Part shown: positions 24,326 to 32,808 of the stretch, one piece after another | How the letters are laid out: each line of letters starts with the position of its first letter | How positions within the stretch are numbered: position 1 is the first letter of the stretch | DNA from: Flavobacterium panacis | GTDB lineage: Bacteria > Bacteroidota > Bacteroidia > Flavobacteriales > Flavobacteriaceae | DNA: 64,000 nucleotides | NCBI RefSeq assembly: GCF_024649945.1 | Contig: NZ_JANKMS010000001.1 | Location: forward strand, 1,054,001-1,118,000 | Reading direction: 5' to 3' | Position numbers and translations under genes: made by a program | Notes under the pieces: model-generated | Databases searched by the model: none | Told to the model about the DNA's origin: nothing | What the model saw: the letters and a program-made list of their open reading frames with translations, nothing else

Positions 24326-24931
24326 ATGAATTTTTTCAAAAAAATATTTGGCTCGAGTGAAGCCCCTTCTGACGAAGAGAACGAAAGCGAATATGCAGGT
24401 ACATCTGCTCAGAACAGCCATTTATCTTTGGACGAACAATTTATTTTCAATTTTAAGAAAAATGGAGGTAAATTTTTGTATTGTGAAAACAAGAGTGAAG
24501 TTACTGAACAGTTTGAAAACATATTAGAAGAAAATGATTGGTTCGAAAAAGAAGCTTTATGCTATGAACCATCCCTTTTTGGCTTATTAGAAGAAAATAA
24601 ATTATTCTACATTGCTCCTTCAAATCCAAGATTCTTATTGGCAAGCTGTGAGAACCTTATTGCCGACGAAGGTTCTATTTTATTTTCATCCAAACAAATT
24701 CGACAAAATAAACCAAACGAATTACCAGCCAATATTGTTATTATAGCAACTACAAGCCAAATCCTACCAATGAAAAGTGACGGACTAAGCGCTATAAAAC
24801 GTAAATACGAAAGAGACTATCCTACCAATATTACCACAATAAAATATTTCGAAAAAGCAAAAGAAGAAGACTTTACCCAATACGGAAGTGTTGCTAAGAA
24901 CCTTTATTTACTGCTTTTAGAAGACCTTTAA
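24326..24931 (+). CDS. LUD domain (LutC/YkgG-like) protein
   Basis: 201-aa protein of the LUD family, the group of the lactate-utilisation protein LutC. It shows the C-terminal ILFSSKQIRQNKPNELPANI and the family end GPxxL-like region replaced by YGSVAKNLYLLLLEDL. There are no LutA or LutB partners here. It lies in a lipid operon, with its stop 1 bp before cdsA, so lactate oxidation is not a safe inference. The position between ftsH and cdsA is conserved in flavobacteria as I recall. Function unknown. Confidence 0.78.
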   Translation: MNFFKKIFGSSEAPSDEENESEYAGTSAQNSHLSLDEQFIFNFKKNGGKFLYCENKSEVTEQFENILEENDWFEKEALCYEPSLFGLLEENKLFYIAPSNPRFLLASCENLIADEGSILFSSKQIRQNKPNELPANIVIIATTSQILPMKSDGLSAIKRKYERDYPTNITTIKYFEKAKEEDFTQYGSVAKNLYLLLLEDL

Positions 24932-24932
24932 G

Positions 24933-25823
24933 ATGAACGAAACACTTAAGAGAACCATTTCTGGTGCTGTTTATATCGCTCTACTATTAACTTCGATATT
25001 GTTTTCTACTGAAAGCTTCATTCTCCTTTTTGGTATTTTCTTAATCATTACGATTTATGAATTTTCTAATATCGTAAATCTAAACAAAGTCTTTTCTATA
25101 CTTTTTGGAACACTTGTTTATACCATAGTTGTCTTTGTAACTCATTACAACAAACAGACCAGTAAGTTTTTAAACGATACATTTAATTTGAATATAAGCT
25201 TAGAAACAAACATTCAGCAAATGGATTTAATTCTGCTTGCCATTACACTTGTGGTTTCAATCAAATGCATCATTTTTCTATTTTATGATTCTGTACAAAA
25301 TATAAGTACTTCTTCAAAATACTTGTATCTTCTTGGTTACATCACCCTGCCCTTTCTATTCATAGTAAAAATTTCTTTTGGAACACATTCTTATAACCCG
25401 AAGATTATTCTTGGCTTATTCGTTTTAATCTGGACCAATGATACTTTTGCTTATTTAGTTGGAAAATCAATGGGAAAACATAAATTGTTTGAGAGAGTTT
25501 CTCCTAAAAAAACCATCGAAGGTTTTATTGGCGGTGTCGTTTTTGCAGCATTTGCAGGATTTTTAATCTCTAAGCTCTATATTAAACCCAATCCTGAGTT
25601 TAGTAGTATGTCTATTATAATCTGGACCAGTATTGCTTTAATTGTCAGTATTTTTGGCACTATCGGAGATTTGATTGAATCCAAATTCAAAAGAATTGCC
25701 GGCGTAAAAGACAGTGGTTCCATCATGCCGGGTCACGGAGGTATTCTAGATCGATTAGATAGTGTTATATTTGTAGCACCCATTATATTTTTATTTTATC
25801 AAATTTTATATTATGTTTCATAA
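24933..25823 (+). CDS. cdsA: Phosphatidate cytidylyltransferase
   Basis: 296-aa integral membrane enzyme making CDP-diacylglycerol from phosphatidate and CTP, the branch point of phospholipid synthesis. About seven to eight hydrophobic helices are visible. The C-terminal CdsA signature is present: GDLIESKFKRIAGVKDSG, then MPGHGGILDRLDS, with the metal-binding Asp residues. The SPKKTIEGFIGG segment is also typical. It overlaps the psd start by 11 bp, so both are translated from one message. Confidence 0.94.
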   Translation: MNETLKRTISGAVYIALLLTSILFSTESFILLFGIFLIITIYEFSNIVNLNKVFSILFGTLVYTIVVFVTHYNKQTSKFLNDTFNLNISLETNIQQMDLILLAITLVVSIKCIIFLFYDSVQNISTSSKYLYLLGYITLPFLFIVKISFGTHSYNPKIILGLFVLIWTNDTFAYLVGKSMGKHKLFERVSPKKTIEGFIGGVVFAAFAGFLISKLYIKPNPEFSSMSIIIWTSIALIVSIFGTIGDLIESKFKRIAGVKDSGSIMPGHGGILDRLDSVIFVAPIIFLFYQILYYVS

Positions 25824-26466
25824 AGAAGGAGGCCCGTCCATTTTATTAGGTGTAGTTTTCACTGTTGTTGTGGTTTTATTAGCTGAGAAATTCATTGACA
25901 TCAATTGGCTAAGAACTGCTGTTCAAATTGCAGCATTAGTAATTCTAATCATTATTTTACAATTCTTTAGAAATCCTAAAAGAATTGCCGTTAGAAACAG
26001 CGATCATATCCTGGCTCCTGTTGATGGAAAAGTTGTGGTTATTGAAGAAGTTTATGAAGGAGAATATTTTAAGGATAAACGTTTACAGGTATCTATTTTT
26101 ATGTCGCCAATCAATGTGCACGTAACACGTTACGCAATGGATGGTATCATTAAATTCAGCAAATATCATCCTGGTAAATTTCTTGTTGCTTGGCATCCAA
26201 AAGCGAGCGAAGAAAACGAAAGAACTACAGTAGTTATCGAAAACGAAACTTTCGGAGCTATTTTATACAGACAAATTGCAGGAGCTTTGGCTCGTAGAAT
26301 TGTAAATTATGCTAAAGAAGGAATGCAGGTTGTTCAGGGAACTGACGCTGGTTTCATTAAATTTGGATCAAGAGTAGATTTATTTTTACCTTTAGGTACA
26401 CCAATTAACGTTGAATTGAATCAAAAAGCGATTGGTGGAAAAACAATTATTGCTACAAAAGCATAA
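25813..26466 (+). CDS. psd: Phosphatidylserine decarboxylase (short, archaeal-type)
   Basis: 217-aa pyruvoyl-dependent decarboxylase forming phosphatidylethanolamine. Two hydrophobic segments at the N-terminus (about 8-25 and 32-52) anchor it. The HVTRYAMDG region with the catalytic His and the cleavage site FGSRVDLFLP are present; the Ser after Gly becomes the pyruvoyl group. The short length and single GS site match the archaeal-type Psd subfamily, which is usual in Bacteroidota. It overlaps cdsA by 11 bp and abuts the acyl-CoA-binding protein gene with no gap. Confidence 0.93.
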   Translation: MFHKEGGPSILLGVVFTVVVVLLAEKFIDINWLRTAVQIAALVILIIILQFFRNPKRIAVRNSDHILAPVDGKVVVIEEVYEGEYFKDKRLQVSIFMSPINVHVTRYAMDGIIKFSKYHPGKFLVAWHPKASEENERTTVVIENETFGAILYRQIAGALARRIVNYAKEGMQVVQGTDAGFIKFGSRVDLFLPLGTPINVELNQKAIGGKTIIATKA

Positions 26467-26736
26467 ATGACAGAAAAAGATTTAGATATTCGCTTTGCGG
26501 AAGCTGTAGAAATTGCAATGACAATGACTCAGGCTTCACTGCCGCAAGATGTGCAGTTAAGACTTTATGCATTTTATAAACAAGCAACTTTTGGTACAGC
26601 TGTCTACAATCAATCTGAGAATTTTGATTTAAGAGATGCTTTTAAAACAAATGCTTGGATGCAAATCAGTCACATGTCTGTAGATGAAGCGAAAGAAAAT
26701 TATATCGAGATCATTAATTCATTAACATCAAAATAA
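26467..26736 (+). CDS. Acyl-CoA-binding protein
   Basis: 89-aa four-helix ACBP. The family signature reads LYAFYKQATFG (normally LYGLYKQATxGD), with the Lys and Tyr that hold the CoA phosphate, and then AFKTNAWMQISHMSVDEAKENYI (K-x-W-x-A-W-like). ACBPs are common in eukaryotes and sporadic in bacteria. Here the ATG directly follows the psd stop, so it is part of the phospholipid operon and may deliver acyl-CoA to membrane lipid synthesis; that role is inference. 7 bp later begins the superoxide dismutase gene. Confidence 0.9.
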   Translation: MTEKDLDIRFAEAVEIAMTMTQASLPQDVQLRLYAFYKQATFGTAVYNQSENFDLRDAFKTNAWMQISHMSVDEAKENYIEIINSLTSK

Positions 26737-26743
26737 ATATATT

Positions 26744-27523
26744 ATGAAGAAAAATGTTGTTCTTTTTACTGCTTTAGCTTCATTTTTACTATTATTTTCC
26801 TGTAAAGAAGATAAGCTGACTGAAGTAGTTGAGGTTCCTCTTCCAACAAAAGAAGAGAAAATCACTATAGGTTCGCCTAATGATGTTAAAGCTGATCCCG
26901 GATCTTTTGAAATGACCAAACTGTCTTTTGCTTATGATGGTCTTTCTCCCGCAATAAGGTCATTGACTATGGAAACGCATTATTCTAAACATTATCTGTC
27001 TTACACTAACAATTTCAACAAAGAAATCGTATCGACAGAATTTGAAAATATGCCGATTGAGGATATTTTAAAAAAGATGGATTTGAATAACGCCAAACTT
27101 CGTCAAAATGCTGGTGGATATTACAATCATACGCTTTATTTCAATATTTTAAGTCCAAAAGAACAAACTCCAAAAGATACTCTTTCAGGCTCTATTAATA
27201 AAGAATTTGGTTCTTTTAACAACTTAACAAATCAGTTCAAAGCACAATCTGAAAAGCAATTTGGTTCAGGATGGGTTTGGTTAGTGGTTGACCGATATGG
27301 TAAACTTCAAATTACAACAACTCAGGATCAAGATAATCCGTTGATGAAAAATGCTATAGTTCCCGGAACACCAATTTTAGGAATTGACCTTTGGGAACAT
27401 GCTTATTATCTGGATTATCAAAACAGAAAAGGAAGTTATATTGACGCTTTTTACGAACATATCAATTGGGAAAAAGTAAACGAATATTATATTGAAGCTC
27501 TCAAAAAGGTCAAAAAAGTATAG
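26744..27523 (+). CDS. Lipoprotein Fe/Mn superoxide dismutase
   Basis: 259-aa superoxide dismutase with a lipoprotein signal (FLLLFSC, Cys20) and a 40-residue linker, hence probably membrane-anchored outside the cytosol. All four metal ligands are present: His79 (in METHYSKH), His129 (NHTLYFN), Asp215 and His219 (IDLWEHAYY). The Fe versus Mn preference cannot be told by eye. It lies 7 bp after the ACBP gene and is closed by a hairpin at 27528. A lipidated version in a phospholipid operon is unusual. Confidence 0.88.
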   Translation: MKKNVVLFTALASFLLLFSCKEDKLTEVVEVPLPTKEEKITIGSPNDVKADPGSFEMTKLSFAYDGLSPAIRSLTMETHYSKHYLSYTNNFNKEIVSTEFENMPIEDILKKMDLNNAKLRQNAGGYYNHTLYFNILSPKEQTPKDTLSGSINKEFGSFNNLTNQFKAQSEKQFGSGWVWLVVDRYGKLQITTTQDQDNPLMKNAIVPGTPILGIDLWEHAYYLDYQNRKGSYIDAFYEHINWEKVNEYYIEALKKVKKV

Positions 27524-27527
27524 AAAA

Positions 27528-27560
27528 GAAGCTGGTACGAATTAAGTATCAGCTTTTTTT
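27528..27560 (+). terminator. Terminator of the cdsA-psd-SOD operon
   Basis: AGCTGGTAC (27530-27538) pairs with GTATCAGCT (27546-27554), one G-T pair, followed by a run of T. Confidence 0.88.
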
Positions 27561-27591
27561 TATACCTTTTATGTTATTATATCCAAAGAAC

Positions 27592-28650
27592 ATGAAAGAT
27601 ATTGCCAATCGTTTTGCAGAAAACCCATTAATTTCTCCATCAGATTTACCTCCAAGCAGAGAAGGATTAGAAATTACTTGCCTTCTAAATCCTGGTGTGT
27701 TTCAGTTTCAAAATAAAACTTGGCTAGCAGTAAGAGTTGCCGAAAGACCAAAACAAGCTGAAGATATTATCTCTTTTCCAATACTGACAGAAAATGGTTT
27801 AATTGAAATTATAGAAATTTTAAAAGATCATCCTGAACTTGTTGCTACAGATGCACGTGTAATTAACTACCAAGGAATTGATTATTTAACCACCCTTTCT
27901 CACATCCGTTTACTTTGCAGTGATGATGGAAAACACTTTTACGAACCAGAAGATTATCCTTATTTGGTTGGTGAAGGAATATTAGAAACTTTTGGAATTG
28001 AAGATTGCCGCGTTTCCTTCATTGAAGGAAAATATTACTTGACTTTTACTTCGGTTTCTGGGAATGGCGTTGGGGTAGGTTTACGCACCACAACCGATTG
28101 GATAAACTTTGAAAAACACGGAATGATTTTCCCACCGCATAATAAAGACTGTGCTATTTTTGAGGAAAAAATAAACGGTTTGTTCTACGCTTTACATCGT
28201 CCGAGCAGTGTAGATATTGGCGGAAATTATATTTGGATTGCCTCGTCTCCTGATGGCATTCATTGGGGAAATCACAAATGTATTATCAAAACCAGAAAAG
28301 GAAATTGGGATAGTAAAAGAGTCGGCGCAGGTGCTGCTCCAATAAAAACAGAATTTGGCTGGCTGGAGATTTATCATGGAGCAAATGAATTTCATCAATA
28401 TTGCTTAGGCGCTTTTTTAATGGATCTAAAAAATCCTTCAAAAGTAATTTCAAGGACCGAAACTCCTATTATGTTTCCTAAAACCGATTATGAATTAAGT
28501 GGTTTTTTCGGAAATGTTGTTTTTACAAACGGCCATATTCTAGAATCTGATGGCGATACACTTACTGTTTATTACGGTGCTTCAGACGAATTTGTTTGTG
28601 GAGCTCAATTTTCAATTAAAGAAATTCTTTCGTTATTAAAAAGCATTTAA
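27592..28650 (+). CDS. Glycoside hydrolase family 130 protein
   Basis: 352-aa five-bladed beta-propeller enzyme of GH130, the beta-mannoside phosphorylase/mannosidase family. The family landmark GIEDCRVSF (EDxR type, carrying the proposed proton-donor Asp) is near residue 140. NPGVFQF at the start and LEIYHGANEF are also typical. Phosphorylases of this family keep phosphate-binding Arg and Lys residues that I could not verify, so mannosidase is equally possible. An ATG at 27571 is in frame, but it overlaps a possible -7 box, so 27592 is preferred. It is convergent with an amylase gene. Confidence 0.85.
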   Translation: MKDIANRFAENPLISPSDLPPSREGLEITCLLNPGVFQFQNKTWLAVRVAERPKQAEDIISFPILTENGLIEIIEILKDHPELVATDARVINYQGIDYLTTLSHIRLLCSDDGKHFYEPEDYPYLVGEGILETFGIEDCRVSFIEGKYYLTFTSVSGNGVGVGLRTTTDWINFEKHGMIFPPHNKDCAIFEEKINGLFYALHRPSSVDIGGNYIWIASSPDGIHWGNHKCIIKTRKGNWDSKRVGAGAAPIKTEFGWLEIYHGANEFHQYCLGAFLMDLKNPSKVISRTETPIMFPKTDYELSGFFGNVVFTNGHILESDGDTLTVYYGASDEFVCGAQFSIKEILSLLKSI

Positions 28651-28785
28651 ACACATAGAAACATAGATTTTTGCAAAAAAAAAAGAATACAAAAGAAACT
28701 AGTTTCCACACATAGCTCGACTATGTGCATTCAAACCTAGTGAAGCGCCTTTTATTAGTTTTGAAAGCTATGTTTCTATGTGTTT
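28649..28785. terminator. Convergent-gene palindrome with 18-bp arms
   Basis: Arms 28649-28666 and 28768-28785 are perfect 18-bp complements built of two ACATAGAA-type octamers. Inside is CACATAG-CTCGA-CTATGTG. The left arm begins at the GH130 stop codon and the right arm ends 12 bp before the amylase stop, so it can terminate both. Confidence 0.7.
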
Positions 28786-28796
28786 AAATTAAATCT

Positions 28797-30668
28797 TTAT
28801 TTCAATTCCAAAATCAAAGATTCTAAAGGCTGAATCGCAACTTTAGCCACTCCTTCTCCATTTTCTACTTTAAGAATAAACTTTTTGGTTTTATATAATT
28901 GTTCATTTAATTCATATTCTCCGTCTTTTAGATTCCATTTAGAAATAATTGAAGAAGGAATTTTTAAATCAAATTCGCTTGCTTGCTCAGAAGAGAAATT
29001 AGCAATTACAATCAGCTTTTGATTTTCTGACCAACGTACATACGAATACAATAAAGCATCATAATTTGAATTATTTTGACGGTTAGCAGCTTGAATTTCT
29101 TCAAAACTTCCCATCAAAGCACTACTGTTAATGGTAAAATTTAATAATCGTTTGTAAAAATCACGAAGTTCTTTTTCAGAAGTTGAAAGTTGTCCTCCAT
29201 CAAATTTACCATCATTCATCCAACGCTGATGATTTGGAACTCCGATATAATCAAAAATTGAAGTTCTTGTAGGTTTTCCAAAACCAGCATCTTCAAGTCC
29301 CGCCTCCCCTACTTCTTGTCCGAAATAAATCATCGTTGGCGACGTGCTTAAAGTTGCCGAAACCACCATTAAAGGTTTTCCTCTTTCTGGAGTTCCAGCA
29401 AATTCTGAACTTGCCAATCGCTGTTCATCATGATTATCCAAAAAATGAAGCATGTGATGTTCAATATCCGTCATTCTATTTTGAATACTTGTCAATTCAT
29501 CTGGAGACGATTTTCCGTGAATAATATCTTTTAATTTATCATAGGTTTCTACTTTATCATACAGATAATCCATTTTTCCTAAACGAATGTAATTGCGATA
29601 TTCATTCGGATTATAAACTTCTGCCAATAAAAAAGCTTTTGGATTTTTCATTTTAATGGAAGAATTCATGTAGCTCCAAAATTCATACGGAACCATTTCA
29701 GCCATATCATAACGGAATCCGTCAACGCCTTTTGCAGTCCAATACAAAGCAATATCTCTAAATTTTTTCCAAGAATCAGGTACTTCTTTATCCTGCCAAA
29801 AAGCAAAATGTTCTTGATATGATTTTTGATCAAAGCCAATAGGAAGTTCAGGAAAATCTTTTGCCCCATCTGGACGAACTCCATAATTAACTTTTACCGT
29901 TTCGTACCAGTCGTTTTGATCCGGTTTTACTTTTCTAGAACCATTTCCTGTCCATTTCGCCGGATTCTCATCAAATCGTCCATCAATAAGCGGATTTTTT
30001 TCTCCATTTAACGGTATATCTCCATCTGGAATTTCAAAATGTTCTCTTGGAATATAATAGAAATTATTATCACGTTTGTATTCAACCGTCACATCATCAT
30101 CTGCTCCAAAATCTTTTACACCTTCAGGATTTGACTTCCCTTCGTATTTGCGAGCAATGTGATTCGGAACAATATCAATAAGCAATTTTAAACCTGTATT
30201 ATGAGTACGTTTAATTAACGTTTCAAATTCTTCTAATCGTTTTGCAGGATTAACGGCCAAATCAGGATTTACATTATAATAATCTTTAACCGCATAAGGA
30301 GATCCTGCTCGTCCTTTTACCACTTCGGGATCATCATTTGAGATTCCGTAAGCTGTATAATCTCGTACCAAAGCATGATGCGGAACACCTGTATACCAAA
30401 TATAAGTTACTCCTAAATCTTTGATTTCATGAAGCGCTTTATCTGTAAAATCATTAAACTTTCCAACTCCGTTCTCTTCAATTGTACCCCAGGGTTTATT
30501 GGTTTTATTTTTATTTCCGAATAGGCGTGTAAAAACTTGATAGACCACAACTTTTTTTTCTGTTGTAGTTTCTTCTTTTGCTGTACTCATTTTCAATTCC
30601 TGTGTTTTACATGCTGAAAACAGTACAGTTAACGTAATTCCAGCTGTAATTAATCTTTTACTTATCAT
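28797..30668 (-). CDS. Alpha-amylase family (GH13) lipoprotein
   Basis: 623-aa glycoside hydrolase 13 enzyme with a lipoprotein signal (TVLFSAC, Cys near 20). GH13 conserved regions in order: IDIVPNH, GFRYDMAEMV (nucleophile Asp), AFLLAEVYNP (acid/base Glu) and HFLDNHDEQR (transition-state Asp). A C-terminal beta domain (from about 540) ends the protein. It should cleave alpha-1,4-glucans or maltodextrins at the cell envelope. A convergent GH130 gene suggests a carbohydrate-use context, but no SusC/SusD pair is in view. Confidence 0.9.
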   Translation of the reverse strand: MISKRLITAGITLTVLFSACKTQELKMSTAKEETTTEKKVVVYQVFTRLFGNKNKTNKPWGTIEENGVGKFNDFTDKALHEIKDLGVTYIWYTGVPHHALVRDYTAYGISNDDPEVVKGRAGSPYAVKDYYNVNPDLAVNPAKRLEEFETLIKRTHNTGLKLLIDIVPNHIARKYEGKSNPEGVKDFGADDDVTVEYKRDNNFYYIPREHFEIPDGDIPLNGEKNPLIDGRFDENPAKWTGNGSRKVKPDQNDWYETVKVNYGVRPDGAKDFPELPIGFDQKSYQEHFAFWQDKEVPDSWKKFRDIALYWTAKGVDGFRYDMAEMVPYEFWSYMNSSIKMKNPKAFLLAEVYNPNEYRNYIRLGKMDYLYDKVETYDKLKDIIHGKSSPDELTSIQNRMTDIEHHMLHFLDNHDEQRLASSEFAGTPERGKPLMVVSATLSTSPTMIYFGQEVGEAGLEDAGFGKPTRTSIFDYIGVPNHQRWMNDGKFDGGQLSTSEKELRDFYKRLLNFTINSSALMGSFEEIQAANRQNNSNYDALLYSYVRWSENQKLIVIANFSSEQASEFDLKIPSSIISKWNLKDGEYELNEQLYKTKKFILKVENGEGVAKVAIQPLESLILELK

Positions 30669-30932
30669 ATTTTGGGTTACTCTAATATAATCTTTAAAAT
30701 TCTAAATACCTGATACAGGTTTTAAAAACAATTTTCTAAATGTACCTCATTTTTTAAAATTCAGCGCATGATCTTTTCCTCTGAGAGCCATTTAGAACCA
30801 AAACAGCACAACTACAACGTGAGAGTTCGTTGTTTTGTTGAAAAAATAAATCAGACTCATTTTTTCAATTGGAGTGTTAATGACTATTTATAAATTAATC
30901 CTAATATCGGTGACAGGTTGTAAGCTTTTTTA

Positions 30933-30940
30933 TAAATTTG
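30933..30940 (+). promoter_or_regulatory. -7 box for the OstA-like gene
   Basis: TAAATTTG, an exact TAnnTTTG match. Predicted start near 30944, giving a 13-nt leader before the TTG start at 30957. A TTG lies 12 bp upstream, closer than usual. The remaining 288-bp spacer (30669-30956) shows no gene. Confidence 0.5.
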
Positions 30941-30956
30941 ACAAAAATTTAATCAG

Positions 30957-32639
30957 TTGAAGAAATCACTCTTTTTCATATTTATTTGTCTGTCTTTTTT
31001 AAGCGTTCAATTCACTTTCGCGCAAGCAAAAAAAAAACCTGCACAAGCTCCTAAAACCATCGTCATCGAGAATGCTGATTATTCTGATGTTGATCAGGTG
31101 AACGTTCCTGATGCACTTTTACTTACCGGAAATGTAAAAGTAAATCATGATGGTGTCGTATTAACCTGCAACAAAGCGTATTACTTTCAAAAAGAAAACT
31201 ATTTAAAAGCTTTTGGAAATGTACAATTAGTACAGGGAGATACTTTGTTTTTGAATAGTAAGTATGCAGAATATAGTGGTAATGCAAGAAAAGCTTTTGC
31301 GACAGGAAATGCCGTTTTAACTTCTCCAGATGCTACTCTACAAACGGATACCATTAATTTTGACCGAAACGTACAAGAAGTTTTTTATAATACAAAAGGA
31401 ACAATTGTAAACAAAGACAATACTTTGGTCAGTAAATCGGGAAGATATTATGTTGAACAAAAGAAATTCCAGTTTCTAACGGAAGTTACTATTACAAATC
31501 CTAAATATATAATCAAATCGAATCATTTGGATTATTATAGTAATTCTGGCCACACTTATCTTTTGGGACCATCAACCATTACAAGCAAGGAAAATTACAT
31601 TTATACCGAAAAAGGATTTTATGATACGAAGAAAAACCTGGCGCATTTTCTTAGGAAATCGTACATTAAATACGATGATCGACTCATAGAAGGCGACAGT
31701 TTATTTTATAATCGAAATACTGAATTTGCATCGGCAACACGAAATGTAAAAATTACAGATTCCATCAATAAAGGAATCGTAAAAGGTCATTATGCCGAGC
31801 TTTACAAACTCAAAGATTCTATGTTTGTAACCAAAAGAGCCGTTGCTATTAATTTAGTTGAAAATGACTCGGTTTATATTCACGGTCAAAAGTTATTAGT
31901 AACCGGAAAAGAAGGGGAAAGAATTTTAAGAGCGTATAAAAATGTTCGTTTTTATAAAATTGATATGAGCGGAAAATGTGACTCGATACATTCTGACTCA
32001 AAAAGTGCTTTGACCAAATTAATTGGAAATCCGATTTTGTGGAATGGTGAAAGCCAGATTACCGGAGATATAATGCACTTGATTGGTGATAATACTACGC
32101 GAAAAATAGATTCGCTTAAAGTTTTAAATAACACTTTCCTGATCTCCAAAGACACACTCGGAACCGGCTATAATCAGGTCAAGGGACTCAATTTATTTGG
32201 AAAATTCCGAGATGGAAAATTACATGATGTCGATGTCATCAAAAATACGGAAGTCGTCTATTTTATGCGGAATGACGCCAATGAATTAATCGGAATTAAT
32301 AAAAATGTCAGCAGTAAGATCAATATGATATTAGAAAATAATGCTGTCGAAACCATTACGTTTTTCAACAAAGTAGACGGAGATATTTATCCCGAAGATG
32401 AACTTCCTGAAAATGCCCGAAAACTCAGAGGAATGGTTTGGCGAGGTAGCGAAAGAATAAAATCGAAAGACGATATTTTTACCGCCGAAGAAAATGAAAT
32501 GAATGAAAAACTGATTAAAGAAGGTAAAGAAGAAGAGGAAAAAGGAAAAAATGTTCCAATGAAAGTCCGAAAGGAAACGTTAGATTACGACAAGAAAAAA
32601 CCAGCAGTCAAGAAAGAAACTAAGCCTAAAACTAAATAG
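30957..32639 (+). CDS. OstA-like (LptA/LptD N-domain) periplasmic protein, TTG start
   Basis: 560-aa secreted protein with a signal peptide (residues 1-22, ending FTFAQ). The body is made of repeating beta strands typical of the OstA/LptA fold (VNVPDALLLTGNVKVNHDG, then LTCNKAYYFQKENYLKAFG, and so on), which bridges LPS across the periplasm. A charged Lys/Glu-rich tail covers the last 60 residues. The frame has a TGA stop at 30939 and no ATG before the signal peptide, so translation must begin at TTG. It is longer than E. coli LptA, as usual in Bacteroidota. Confidence 0.85.
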   Translation: MKKSLFFIFICLSFLSVQFTFAQAKKKPAQAPKTIVIENADYSDVDQVNVPDALLLTGNVKVNHDGVVLTCNKAYYFQKENYLKAFGNVQLVQGDTLFLNSKYAEYSGNARKAFATGNAVLTSPDATLQTDTINFDRNVQEVFYNTKGTIVNKDNTLVSKSGRYYVEQKKFQFLTEVTITNPKYIIKSNHLDYYSNSGHTYLLGPSTITSKENYIYTEKGFYDTKKNLAHFLRKSYIKYDDRLIEGDSLFYNRNTEFASATRNVKITDSINKGIVKGHYAELYKLKDSMFVTKRAVAINLVENDSVYIHGQKLLVTGKEGERILRAYKNVRFYKIDMSGKCDSIHSDSKSALTKLIGNPILWNGESQITGDIMHLIGDNTTRKIDSLKVLNNTFLISKDTLGTGYNQVKGLNLFGKFRDGKLHDVDVIKNTEVVYFMRNDANELIGINKNVSSKINMILENNAVETITFFNKVDGDIYPEDELPENARKLRGMVWRGSERIKSKDDIFTAEENEMNEKLIKEGKEEEEKGKNVPMKVRKETLDYDKKKPAVKKETKPKTK

Positions 32640-32695
32640 TTTTTAGTCGCAGTCACAGTTTTCAGTCGCAGTCGCAGTTTACTTTAAGTTAAAAA

Positions 32696-32804
32696 CCTTA
32701 GAACCTTAGTTCCTTTGCAACTTTGATCCTCTAAAAAAGTTAACCTAAGCGTAAAGTAAAAAAACCTTACAACCTCAGTATCTTTGCAACTAAGCACCTT
32801 TAAA
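32696..32804 (+). repeat. Two 8-bp-period arrays before the aminotransferase gene
   Basis: Octamers in register at 32696-32735 (CCTTAGAA, CCTTAGTT, CCTTTGCA ...) and at 32765-32804 (CCTTACAA, CCTCAGTA, TCTTTGCA, ACTAAGCA, CCTTTAAA). The second creates TATCTTTG at 32779-32786, an exact -7 box 23 nt before the ATG. A 6-bp AGTCGC repeat lies at 32645-32680. Confidence 0.6.
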
Positions 32805-32808
32805 AAAA

